Part shown: piece after piece, positions 8,708 through 17,081 of the stretch
Position numbering within the stretch: the first letter of the stretch is position 1
Layout: every line of letters begins with the position of its first letter
Assembly: GCA_015179025.1 (NCBI GenBank)
Contig: WHUX01000516.1
Span: forward strand, 1-21,256
Source: Terfezia claveryi
Lineage: Eukaryota > Ascomycota > Pezizomycetes > Pezizales > Pezizaceae
DNA length: 21,256 nucleotides
Direction of reading: 5' to 3'
The notes under the pieces: generated by a model
Seen by the model: only the letters and a program-made list of their open reading frames with translations
What the model was told of the DNA's origin: nothing
The model's database searches: none
Translations under genes and position numbers: made by a program

Positions 8708-9900
8708 ATGTCAGGAGCAGCTCTCCCACCACCGCTGTCAGGTTTCAAACCTGAAAGAACTCCCCTATACCCTCAGGACCAAACGAATTGAATGCCTATT
8801 GTCGAGAGATCATCGACATCTTCGAGGCCATAGATGCCATCGGGGCCGAACTCGGCAATAGCTTGGCCGTGGCTGAACGAAAACTGAGATCTGCCGATGA
8901 AGAAATCATAGTACTCCAAAACGACCTTGACAATGCCACCATTGCTCTGGCCAATGAGCGAACCACGATTCAGACCCTCAACCGCCTATGGCCGCTATGT
9001 CGCAACCCCACCCTCTGCACCAACCCCAAAACCGAAAGTATTCCAACCCCCCCAAATTCAATGGGATAGGGCTCGCTCCGAGCTTGGAAGAACTCGGTAA
9101 ACCTCAAACTCAATGGGACTCAGCCAGATTCCCATCCGAGCAACACCGATTGGCTTATGTCTTTGCCCTGCTGGAGGGTAAGGCAGTAGATCAAATCCAG
9201 CCATATGTCCTCGAGACTGGGATTAAGCTGGACGGCATCCCGGCACTCTTCGCTATTCTAGACAGGGCTTTTGGGACCCCGATGCCATGGGCACGGCTAG
9301 CCGAGCCCTCCGAGCCCTGAAACAACGTAATTCGGATCTGTCCACATATGTGGCAGAGTTCTCCAGGCTGGCAGCAGAAGTATTGTGGAACGACCAGTCA
9401 AAGCTCGAGCAGTTCCAGGAGGGACTGAATGACGAACTTCAACAGGCCATGGTCACCCTCCAGAGACCAAGAGTCTCGACGAATTAATCGACCAGGCATC
9501 CAGGGTGGAACAACGGATGGCTAGGTTGAGACACCGCCTTACCTTCCGCCCTGCCACCCGCTCACCTCAGCAACCACAGCAATACCAACCACAGCAACAC
9601 CAACAACAACCGACCCCCAAGCCTGCCCAAGTCCCGCCTCGCCAACAAACCCGCGCACCCCTCTCTCATGGCAGGTGGTGCCGCGCCTATGGACCTATCC
9701 GCAGGTAGGCCACGGTTAACCCAGGAGGAGAGAGATCGCCGCCGGAATAATGGGCTATGCATAGCTTGTGGAAGGCGACCACTTCATTGCAGCTTGCCCC
9801 TTCGAAAGAATCGCTCCCTCGCCATCCACACTATCTCCGATACCCCAGTGCCTAGGATTGAGGAGGTTGATGAGTCGGGAAAAGCCCTGTCCCTTGCCTA
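8708..9900 (+). pseudogene. gag: Z gag (frameshifted)
   Basis: The first ATG after the LTR is at 8708 (ATGTCAGGAGCA). Coding continues through successive frames, with breaks near 8785, 9040, 9285, 9485, 9650 and 9775. Recognisable parts are an N-terminal acidic helical, coiled-coil-like segment at 8800-8970, the capsid-like core at 9040-9480 (PPKFNG, LLEGKAVDQIQPYV, LSTYVAEFSRLAAEV), a Gln/Pro-rich stretch at 9565-9650, and a CCHC zinc knuckle at 9758-9797. The knuckle Cys and His residues are split between frames by a 2-base loss. Most breaks look like small deletions, so sequencing error rather than biological decay is possible. Confidence 0.82.
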
Positions 9901-10023
9901 GTTACTGACACTAGCAAGGGACCTACCCCAGGCCATTTGTCTTTGTCTGCATTTTCTGTTTCTTCCGCTGTTGATGAATCTCGCTTGTTCAGCGAGTATT
10001 TTGTTGTATCTATCTCCCTCAGA

Positions 10024-10747
10024 ATCAATGATAGAACAATCAATACGTCAGCACTTATAGATTGCGGAGCTTAGGAATTGCATTCATTGACCAAGCCTTT
10101 GTCAGTAAATTCTCTATACCCATGTCCAAGCTCAAAACCCCCCGTGTCCTGGATGTCATTGACGGTCGACCCATCTCCTCCGGGGATATCACCGATATTG
10201 CGTGCTTGCCTGCCCTGGTGGGGGATCACTCCAGGCCAACCTCCCCATGTTCGTCACTAAGCTAAAATACCCAATTGTCCTCGGAATCCCCTGGCTTAGA
10301 ATGCATGATGTATCGGTCAGCTTTGGCTCGTACACCCTGCAGTTCAATAGCCAGTATTGCCAAAAACACTGCGGAAATCCAAAGGCCACCATTACTGGGC
10401 TGTGTGCCTTGCCACCCCCGATAACTCACCCGACCCAGGTAGTACATCAGCATGCGCACAGCAGTGCAATCCCCCTGTCCCCCAATTCCCCTGTTGTACT
10501 GCCTCCAAAACCTCTGAATGTTAGCTTTATCGGAGCAGGGGCTTTCGCTTACCTCACCAGGAGGCACAAGCTGAAGGCTCACGCCCTGTCCATACATGAA
10601 GTGAACCTAGAGATTAACAAGACGAGATCCAAGGAGGAGTGGAAATCCATGGTTCTGGGGAATACCATGAATTTATTGACCTGTTCTCGGAAAAAGCCGC
10701 GGAGAAGCTTGCCCCCCATCGACCATACGACCACACAATCCCGCTAG
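10024..10747 (+). pseudogene. pol: Z protease and spacer region
   Basis: The aspartic protease active site Leu-Ile-Asp-Cys-Gly-Ala is encoded at 10054-10071 (Asp-Cys-Gly at 10060-10068), followed by a one-base loss and then GIAFIDQAF in the next frame. Further on are VLDVIDGRPISSG (10145-10185) and the conserved YPIVLGIPWLRMHDVSVSF block (10268-10325). Element Y encodes the same order at 14794-15070. The protease would cut the Gag-Pol polyprotein. At least two frameshifts make this copy inactive as written. Confidence 0.78.
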
Positions 10748-12060
10748 TAGAAGGTAAGACCCCCCTTATGGACCTCTCTATGGGATGTCCCGGATGGAAC
10801 TGGAAGCTCTGAAAAAGTATCTAGGAGGAAAACCTCAACAAGAGCTTCATTGCCACAGCTCCTCTCCAGGGGTGCCCCGGTGCTGTTCGTGAAGAAGTCG
10901 GACGGCTCTCTTCGTTGTGTGTTGATTATCGTGGCCTGAACGAGATAACGGTCAAGAACAGATACCCCTTGCCCTGATCCAGGAGACATTAGCCAGGCTT
11001 TCCAAGGCAAAATGGTTCACCAAATTGGATCTGAGAGGGTATACAACTTGGTACGAATTGCTGAGGGGGAGGAGTGGAAAACTGCCTTCCGGACGCGATA
11101 TGGCCATTTTGAGTACAATGTGATGCCTTTCGGCTTAACCAACGCCCCGCCTCTTTTCAGCACTTTATCAATGACACTCTGCGGACTTTCTGGACGTATT
11201 CTGCACCGCCTACCTGGACGATATCCTCATCTACTCGGATACCCTAGCGGAACACAAAATCCACGTCCGGCAGGTGCTAGAGAAGCTGGAACAAGCTGGG
11301 TTATACCTTAAACCCGAGAAATGCGAATTCCACGTCCAAGAGGTGAAGTACCTGGGCCTGATAATAACCACGGACGGTATCAGAATGGACCCTGCCAAGG
11401 TTACTGCAATCCAGGATTGGGAAACCCCTGCCAACCTCAAGGATGTACAGGCCTTCTTGGGCTTTGCCAATTTCTACAGCCGGTTCATCCTGGATATTCG
11501 AGAATCGTGGCACCACTGACAGCATTAACCAAGACCAAGGGCATGGAAAGAGGCCAGCGCTTCCAGTGGAATCCAGAAGCCCAGTCGGCCTTCGAGAAGC
11601 TCAAGGAAGCCTTCTGCTCAGCCCCGATCCTCGCCCATTTCAACCCTGACCAGGAGTGTGTTGTCGAAACCGATGCCTTCGACTATGTGTCCGCGGGAAT
11701 CCTGTCTCAGAACGATGATGACGGTATCCTCCACCCAGTGGCCTACTTCTTGAAAAAGCACTCCCGGCCGAGTGCAACTACGAGATCTACGACAAGGAGC
11801 TGATGGCCATCGTGCGAGCATTCGAGGAGTGGAGGCCACATCTGGAGTCAGCCAAGGGGATTATCGAGGTGTTGTCCGATCATAAGAACCTTGAGTATTT
11901 CACCACCACCAAACTGCTTAACCGACGGCAGGCCAGGTGGTCGGAGTTCTTATCTCGGTTCAACTTCAAGATCAAATACCGGCCAGGCAAAGCTGGTGGG
12001 AAACCGGACGCCTTGACTAGGAGATCAGGTGACCTCCCTAAGGGGGGGATGAAAGGCTAA
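10748..12060 (+). pseudogene. pol: Z reverse transcriptase and RNase H
   Basis: RT begins near 10790 in broken frames. VDY near 10920, [14 protein letters not shown] at 11065-11105, [10 protein letters not shown] at 11120-11150 and the catalytic Tyr-Leu-Asp-Asp at 11211-11222 mark it. From there the frame is open to 11519 ([30 protein letters not shown]). RNase H follows in another frame at about 11540-11790 (FEKLKEAFCSAPILAHF, VVETDAFDYVSAGILSQ) and 11790-12060 ([36 protein letters not shown]), ending at a stop at 12058-12060. RT copies element RNA into cDNA and RNase H removes the template. Frameshifts are small and sit in or near homopolymers. Confidence 0.85.
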
Positions 12061-12436
12061 AATACCAAAATCAGGTGGTATTGAAGCCCGAAAACCTTGA
12101 TCTAGCGGCCAATGTCCTTGCTGAAGCTGAGGCTGGGGCTGATGCTGAAGCTGAGGCTAATGCTGAAGCTGAGGCTAATGCTGAAGCTGAGGCTAATGCT
12201 GAAGCTGAGGCTAATGCTGAAGCTGAGGCTTATGCTGAAGCTGAGGTTAATGCTGAAGCTGAGGCTAATGCTAAAGCTGAGGCTAATGCTGAAGCGGAGG
12301 CTGAGGCGAGAGCTGACCTCCGACAACTGGTGAGACAGGCATACGAGGATGACCCCCTGGCCAAGGAAATTATCGCCCAGTGGATTCCGGCCAGCGCCGC
12401 CACCCCAAAATCTCCCTGGCCGAGTGCACCGTCTAG
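12061..12436 (+). pseudogene. pol: Z RNase H-integrase linker with Ala/Glu repeats
   Basis: The frame open from 12075 encodes VLKPENL, then the Ala/Glu repeat (12120-12308), then LRQLVRQAYEDDPLAKEII (about 12315-12375), the usual lead-in to the integrase zinc finger of fungal gypsy elements. A frame change near 12390-12410 moves reading into the integrase frame, where a single TAG lies at 12434-12436 just before the open integrase. Repeats of this kind are not a standard part of this region in Ty3/gypsy pol. Confidence 0.7.
12120..12308 (+). repeat. 18-bp tandem repeat coding for Ala-Glu-Ala-Glu-Ala-Asn
   Basis: About ten copies of GCTGAAGCTGAGGCTAAT, with a few substitutions (Asn to Tyr, Ala to Val, Glu to Lys, Asn to Gly) and one 6-bp partial unit. 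All length steps are multiples of three, so copy number can change without breaking the frame. It has high helix propensity and is strongly acidic. The reverse strand is also open, giving a Phe-Ser-Ile-Ser-Leu-Ser shadow. Confidence 0.92.
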
Positions 12437-13774
12437 GAAGGCCTCCTATACCACCAGGAACAGCTCTATATACCAGAAGGAGGAGGGTTACGCCTGAGGC
12501 TGATCGAGGAACACCACGATACCCTGGTAGCGGGTCACCCTGGAGTGACCAAGACGTTAGAGCTTCTGGCCAGGGAATACACCTGGATTGACCAGCGGAA
12601 GGAAGTGGAGCGGTACGTACGGAACTGCCATGTTTGCAAGCGTGCTAAGCCTGTCCGCCATGCCCCATACGGGACCCTGAAACCTCTGGAGATTCCGGAT
12701 CGGCCCTGGCTGCACCTTACCATGGATTTCGTGACGGGATTGCCGGAAGACTCGGGGTTCAACGCCATCCTGATGGTGGTTGATCGGTTGACAAAGATGA
12801 GGCATGTTATACCTTGCCGGGATACCTGCTCTGCCCCAGAGTTAGCCAACCTCTACCTCAATAATGTATTCCGGTATCATGGCCTCCCTAAATCGATCGT
12901 GTCTGACCGTGGCCCTCAGTTCACCTCGGACTTTTGGAGAGCCTTCTGTGAGCTTCTGGGGATTAAAGTGCGCTTGTCAACGGCATATCACCCCCAGACG
13001 GACGGCCAATCGGAGAGAATGAACGCCATCATGAAGCAGTATCTGCGGGCCTTCGTCAACTACCAGCAGGATAACTGGGTTTCGTTGCTGGCCACCTGCG
13101 AATTCGCCGCGAACAACCAGTTCTCGGAATCCTCCAAAACCTCTCCTTTCCTGGCTAATTACGGTTGGCACCCCCGGTTCGTATATGCTCTGGCGCCCCT
13201 GCAAAAAGCCCACCCCCCAGCTAAGGAGTTCGCGGTTGAAATCGCTGAACTCCACCATACCCTGAAAGCCGAGCTGGGATATGCGCAAGCCAGGCAAGCT
13301 GAGTATGCCAATGGATCACGGCTGCCAGCCCCCAGATACCAGCCAGGGGACAAGGTGTGGCTCTCCAGCCGGCACTTCCGGACAGAGCGGCCATCTCGCA
13401 AGCTCGACCACAAGTTCTTGGGTCCATTCGAGGTGTTGGCCGCTGTGGGTACTCATGCCTATCGATTGAGGTTCCCCAAGGACATCAAACGCCACCCGGT
13501 CGTCCATGTTTCTGAGATCGAGCCTGCCGCAGAGGACCCTCTTCCAGGACAAAAACACCCTCCACCTCCCCCCGTAGTTATCGAAGGTGAAGAAGAATGG
13601 GAGGTGGAGGAAGTATTGGACTCGCGGAAGAGGTATGGGCATCTGCAGTACAAGGTCAAATGGCTGGGAGATGAGGAGACGACCTGGCAATCAGCGGAGG
13701 ACCTGGAAAACGCACAGGACTTGGTCACACTGTTTCACCAGCGTTACCCCCAGAAGCCTCGCCCCGCCCAGTGA
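12437..13774 (+). CDS. int: Z integrase with C-terminal chromodomain
   Basis: An uninterrupted frame of 445 codons to TGA at 13772-13774; as part of a polyprotein it has no start of its own. The HHCC zinc finger has His in EEHHDTLVAGH (12500-12535) and Cys-x2-Cys at 12626-12637 (CHVC). The catalytic core has Asp in TMDFV (12725), Asp in VSDRGPQF (12905) and Glu in GQSERMN (13013), with 35 residues between the last two: D,D35E. A GPF module (LGPFEVL) is near 13420-13440. A chromodomain of about 50 residues (EEVLDSRK, YKVKWLGDEETTW) lies at 13595-13745. Integrase inserts cDNA; the chromodomain would tether it to modified histones. The aromatic cage looks incomplete. Separate polyprotein processing is inferred. 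Confidence 0.93.
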   Translation, partial: EGLLYHQEQLYIPEGGGLRLRLIEEHHDTLVAGHPGVTKTLELLAREYTWIDQRKEVERYVRNCHVCKRAKPVRHAPYGTLKPLEIPDRPWLHLTMDFVTGLPEDSGFNAILMVVDRLTKMRHVIPCRDTCSAPELANLYLNNVFRYHGLPKSIVSDRGPQFTSDFWRAFCELLGIKVRLSTAYHPQTDGQSERMNAIMKQYLRAFVNYQQDNWVSLLATCEFAANNQFSESSKTSPFLANYGWHPRFVYALAPLQKAHPPAKEFAVEIAELHHTLKAELGYAQARQAEYANGSRLPAPRYQPGDKVWLSSRHFRTERPSRKLDHKFLGPFEVLAAVGTHAYRLRFPKDIKRHPVVHVSEIEPAAEDPLPGQKHPPPPPVVIEGEEEWEVEEVLDSRKRYGHLQYKVKWLGDEETTWQSAEDLENAQDLVTLFHQRYPQKPRPAQ

Positions 13775-13969
13775 TGTTCTTGTTGTCCAGGAATTGGTTA
13801 GCAGGGTTGTTATTGTCGTTGATGTCGTGGTTATTGTTGGTACGTACTTTCGGCGTTGGGGTTGTGTTATGGGTTATTGGTTTTGTTCGCCTCTTTTGTT
13901 TGTTTGTTTGTTTGTTTGTTTTTTCACCTTGCCTTTCGCCTTGCCTTTCGTCGCTGGGGCTCCGAGCCT
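13775..13969 (+). other. 3' untranslated stretch of Z with a (TTTG)n run
   Basis: Non-coding sequence between the integrase stop and the polypurine tract. It is T/G-rich and includes a simple TTTG tetranucleotide array of about six units at 13894-13922. Confidence 0.75.
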
Positions 13970-13982
13970 AAAGGGGGGATAG
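13970..13982 (+). other. Polypurine tract of Z
   Basis: AAAGGGGGGATAG directly abuts the 3' LTR start at 13983. A purine run in this position is the primer for plus-strand DNA synthesis in LTR retrotransposons. Confidence 0.85.
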
Positions 13983-14441
13983 TGTCACAACCGTCCCTTC
14001 CCAGCCTAGTCTGACCTCGTTGTTGTTATCTTGGCTCCCGAAATAAGGGGTCTCGGGAACCTTATTCCTTCTGATGGCCTTGGCCAGGAAGGAAGCCTGT
14101 ATATATAGCTTGCTCTCTCCGCCCTCTCGTTGGATCCCTATCCAACGTCTTGTATACCTAATACAGGACCTTGTCTCTCCGCGAAGGTGTACCTCCCTTG
14201 TACACCCCCTCGTCTTGCCTTGTCCCGTGAATAACTTTGCAGCATAGCTGCCCCCTCCGACACACGCGGCAACTGCCTCCGCGTGTCTCGTGCTCCTTGC
14301 CCTCTGCCCCTCTTGCCTCTTGCCCTTGCCTCTAGCCTTTCCCCTGATCACACACGTAGCGTTCCTACGTGTGTGTTACCTCGTCCCTGTCCTCGCCCCG
14401 GCGTACCCCTTAGTCGCCTTGTCCCCGGAGCCCTCGTTACA
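13983..14441 (+). repeat. 3' LTR of element Z
   Basis: TGTCACAACC to CTCGTTACA, 459 bp, aligning with 8226-8671. TATATATA is at 14100-14107. The hairpin CGTTGGAT-CCCT-ATCCAACG at 14128-14147 is a perfect 8-bp stem. ACACACGTAG/CTACGTGTGT at 14350-14374 is a second strong hairpin. It is followed by the second GAAGG. Confidence 0.94.
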
Positions 14442-14446
14442 GAAGG
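14442..14446 (+). repeat. Target site duplication GAAGG, right copy
   Basis: Directly follows the end of the Z 3' LTR and matches 8221-8225. Y gag resumes after it. Confidence 0.92.
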
Positions 14447-14620
14447 AAGAAGATATCTTCGGAGGAAAAAGCAAAGAAAATGGCTGAAGGGAGGTACTAT
14501 TATTGTAGAGGAATGGGACATGGGGTTAGAACTTGCCCACACGTACAAAAACGTACCCTACAAGTTGCCGAAACGGTTATGGGAAATACGAATAAGGGAC
14601 TAGAAGTTGGGGAACAGGCA
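14447..14620 (+). pseudogene. gag: Y gag, C-terminal part with altered zinc knuckle
   Basis: It continues Y gag after the Z insertion: a Lys/Glu-rich stretch, then a knuckle at 14495-14536. The knuckle keeps Cys (14504), His (14519) and Cys (14534) at the right spacing, but has Tyr (TAC at 14495) where the first Cys belongs, as expected from TGC to TAC. A stop follows about 90 bases later. The knuckle binds element RNA in related proteins; with one ligand lost this copy is probably impaired. The alignment of the Y breakpoint with the same Pro-Met-Asp-Leu-Ser-Ala-Gly motif in Z supports the join. Confidence 0.75.
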
Positions 14621-14655
14621 AAAGAGTAGCCTCACCTCAGAGGGATGGCACTGAG

Positions 14656-16167
14656 TTGAGGCAGGATAAATTTCTGGACTCTTTAAGCATTTCCAGTTCG
14701 TCTTTGCAGTCTTCAGAGGAAGAGTTTTTGGATGGGAATCACCTTGTAGTTAGTTATGAATTAAACGATAATGGTTCCAGAATCCTTACTCATGCCCTGA
14801 TAGACTACGGAGCAATGGGTTATGCATTTATAGACCAGGAATTTGCAAGCCATCACCAACTCCCCCTTTATAAACTCAATAATCCCCGAACACTAGAAGT
14901 CATTGATAGGCGACCAATGGAGTCAGGGACAATCACACACATTAGCAAGCTAAAGCTAATAATTGATCAGCACCAAGAGGAACTTCCACTGTTTATTACC
15001 AAACGAGGCCACTACCCCATAGTATTAGGACTTCCATGGCTACGACGTCATGATGTGAATATCCGTTTCGCTAAGAATACTGTTACTTTCGACTCCGATT
15101 TTTGCCTCCACCATTATTGTGAAAAACCCTCGACCATAAAGGGTATCTCAATTCCAGTTCCAGAAAACCCTCGAATTGCCCTTATTACAGGATCAACCTT
15201 TAGTTGCCTAGTTAAAAAAGCAAAGCAGGTGGAAACAGCCTTCCGGACAACTATCTACGAACTTAACATGGCTTTAAAAGATCCTGAACAACAACCTAAG
15301 ACGGAGGAGGATAAGATTATGGAACTAGTGCGTTCTAAATACCACGAATTCCTTCCATTATTTAAGAAGGCTATTGCGGAAATCCTCCCCCCCCACCGAC
15401 CTTACGACCATAAAATTCCTCTTAAAGAAGGATTTACTCCCCCTTTTGGACCTCTATACTCCCTATCAAAACCAGAGTTAGAGGCTCTTAAAGTATGGCT
15501 GGAAGAAAACCTGTCCAAAGGATTTATTCGTGCTTCCTCATCTCCCACAGGTGCACCTATCTGATTTTTTAAGAAGAAGGATGGGTCCTTGCGTCTTTGT
15601 GTGGATTATCATGGTCTTAATAATGGTACCATCAAGAACCGATACCCACTACCCCTTATACAAGAGACTTTGACTAGACTTTCTAAGGCACGATACTATA
15701 CGGCTCTTGACATTAGAAGCGCCTACAACCTCATCTGGATGGTGGAAGGAGAGGAATGGAAAACAGCGTTCCAAACTCGTTATGGCTTATATGAGACCTT
15801 AGTTATGCCTTTCGGCCTCACAAATGCTCCTGCCAGCTTCCAACATTTTATTAATAATGTTCTCCATCCCTTCCTTGACAATTTCTGTACGGCTTATCTT
15901 GATGACATTTTAATATATAGCGATACCCTCGAAGAACACCGAACACATGTTACCAAGGTATTGCAAGCTCTCCAAAAAGCCGGCCTCTACCTAAAACCCG
16001 AGAAGTATGAATTTCATAAGACCACGGTCCACTACCTGGGCATGATTATCTCAACAGAAGGGATACAAATGGATCTAGCTAAAGTTAAGGCCGTAATGGA
16101 CTGGGAATCCCCAATTAACCTTCATAATGCTCGTGCTTTTCTAGGATTCGCCAATTTTTATCGCCGG
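14656..16167 (+). pseudogene. pol: Y protease and reverse transcriptase (truncated by X2)
   Basis: Open from about 14656 to a TGA at 15561-15563, then open again past 15589 into X2. The protease active site reads Leu-Ile-Asp-Tyr-Gly-Ala (Asp-Tyr-Gly at 14803-14811), where Z has Asp-Cys-Gly; YPIVLGLPWLRRHDVNIRF follows at about 15013-15070. RT begins near 15380 (PPHRPYDHKIPL), with LRLCVDYHGLN at about 15589-15620, [14 protein letters not shown] near 15805-15845, and catalytic YLDD at 15895-15906. [18 protein letters not shown] connection sequence is cut at 16167 by the X2 LTR. The only stop lies just before the RT core. Cys-to-Tyr and Arg-to-His/Trp differences from Z fit transition mutation. 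Confidence 0.88.
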
Positions 16168-16385
16168 TGTAATGGAGAACGTTATTTCATTGCTTATATA
16201 ATTGATTATATACTTTTGTATTTCCTATATTACTACTATGTTATGTAACTAAGCTCTCGGTTGAAGGACTAGCCTTCTACCACCTCCTATTGCTTTATAA
16301 GCATCCATAGCAAGCGGAATTTGCTATGGGAAGTTCCATGGCACTTGCCATATGAAGACACCCTCATTATGGCCGCGTGACCTCT

Positions 16386-16464
16386 GTTTATGGCGTGTGA
16401 CTCATTACTATGGCCACATGACCATCGTTTATGGCGTGTGACTCATTACTATGGCCACATGACC
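16386..16464 (+). repeat. 41-bp tandem repeat in X U3 with TGACTCA motifs
   Basis: Two nearly perfect units (16386-16426 and 16427-16464), each GTTTATGGCG then TGTGACTCATTACTATGG and CCACATGACC, preceded by a weaker third unit. Each contains TGACTCA, the consensus for Gcn4/CPC1-type bZIP activators. They lie about 80-160 bp upstream of the TATA box. The same units occur in the X1 LTR and the 6230-6713 LTR. Confidence 0.75.
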
Positions 16465-16542
16465 CCTTTTGTATATCGCGCCACCTTCTGGTGTGCCACC
16501 CTTTATTGTATTTATTTCCTTAGTCATCAGATCTCAGAGGAG

Positions 16543-16550
16543 TATAAATA
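16543..16550 (+). promoter_or_regulatory. TATA box of the X2 LTR
   Basis: TATAAATA within GAGTATAAATAGGCCGC, conserved in three X LTR copies in the window. Confidence 0.65.
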
Positions 16551-17081
16551 GGCCGCTGGATTCCCTCTGGAATCTATAAGAAAGACAAGAAGCAATCAAG
16601 CAAGCCTTCAGAGCAAGCAAGCCTATATTCCGATCAGATCAAGATCATATAGCTTAGATAGCACAAATCATATAAGATAGATTACACCAGTTAATTACTG
16701 TTCCCTTCGGAAACATCCCACATAGTAATCTCCCTACCCTTCTGAGGTCTTACCTCAGCAGAACTGAAATACACAAACGTCCGTGCCTACGGATATAAAT
16801 TGTATAAACGGTACCGAATGAATACTGTCTAGTACCATTCATTACATTTTTTTTAACTCACTTACCTAATCTTTACTCTTAAATCCAAGGCCTGATCAAC
16901 CTTCGGATACCTTTATTACACTCACGCAAGTGTATACAATTCGACACCCAAGTGCACATATAAAATCGATATCGTTATTCAACTAGCTAGCCAACAAAAT
17001 CCAACAAACGAGACATCAGACTCTCAACTGCAGTATATCAACAAACGACTTAGAAGCAAGCTAAGCAGAGCTCTAACGGCA

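Larger units (their letters stand above)
8226..14441 (+). mobile_element. Complete chromovirus (Ty3/gypsy) element Z, LTR to LTR
   Basis: About 6.2 kb between two LTRs (446 and 459 bp) with matching GAAGG duplications. The order is LTR, PBS region, gag with zinc knuckle, protease, RT (YLDD), RNase H, an Ala/Glu repeat linker, integrase (HHCC, D,D35E), GPF module, chromodomain, polypurine tract, LTR. This is the canonical chromovirus order. The base composition is GC-rich compared with X1 and X2. Gag to RNase H is broken by many small frameshifts, while integrase is fully open. Removing Z and one GAAGG copy makes Y gag contiguous. Confidence 0.95.
6714..16167 (+). mobile_element. Ty3/gypsy retrotransposon Y (interrupted by Z and truncated by X2)
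   Basis: The parts are a 5' LTR (6714-7162), gag (7211-8225 and 14447-about 14620), then protease and RT (14656-16167). Element Z (8226-14441) plus one copy of its 5-bp target duplication interrupts gag. The RT stops at 16167, where X2 begins. RNase H, integrase and 3' LTR are missing here. The LTR ends (TGTCAC...GTTACA), the sequence after the LTR and the proteins resemble Z, so Y and Z are related lineages. Y carries several transition changes typical of RIP. Confidence 0.88.
16168..17081 (+). repeat. 5' LTR of X2
   Basis: It starts TGTAATGGAG; the end is placed at CGGCA (17081) because TGGTATCC, a PBS-like sequence, follows at 17083. It aligns with the X1 LTR (inverted), the 6230-6713 fragment (its first 487 bases) and the 5985-6229 fragment (16746-16991). 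TATAAATA is at 16543-16550. The 3' boundary is uncertain. Confidence 0.8.

Noticed and set aside
8377..8791. Open frames within the Z 5' LTR and across its end (and again at 13968-14603).
   Set aside because: They lie in non-coding LTR sequence, recur only because the LTR is duplicated, and have no recognisable domain. Only the part from ATG 8708 belongs to gag.
12120..12308. Possible CRISPR-like array.
   Set aside because: The units are contiguous, with no unique spacers, and they code for protein. The host is a fungus.
12102..12326. Minus-strand open frame of repeated Phe-Ser-Ile-Ser-Leu-Ser, and a third-frame Leu-Met-Leu-Lys repeat on the plus strand.
   Set aside because: Both are shadows of the 18-bp repeat, which is open in several frames because it lacks stop triplets. 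The Ala/Glu frame continues into recognisable pol sequence on the C-terminal side.
12977..13728. Several minus-strand open frames of 70-125 codons opposite the integrase.
   Set aside because: They are shadows in GC-rich coding DNA. The plus strand holds the full integrase motif set.
13894..13922. (TTTG)n simple repeat as a possible functional element.
   Set aside because: An ordinary microsatellite in the 3' untranslated stretch. Nothing suggests a role.
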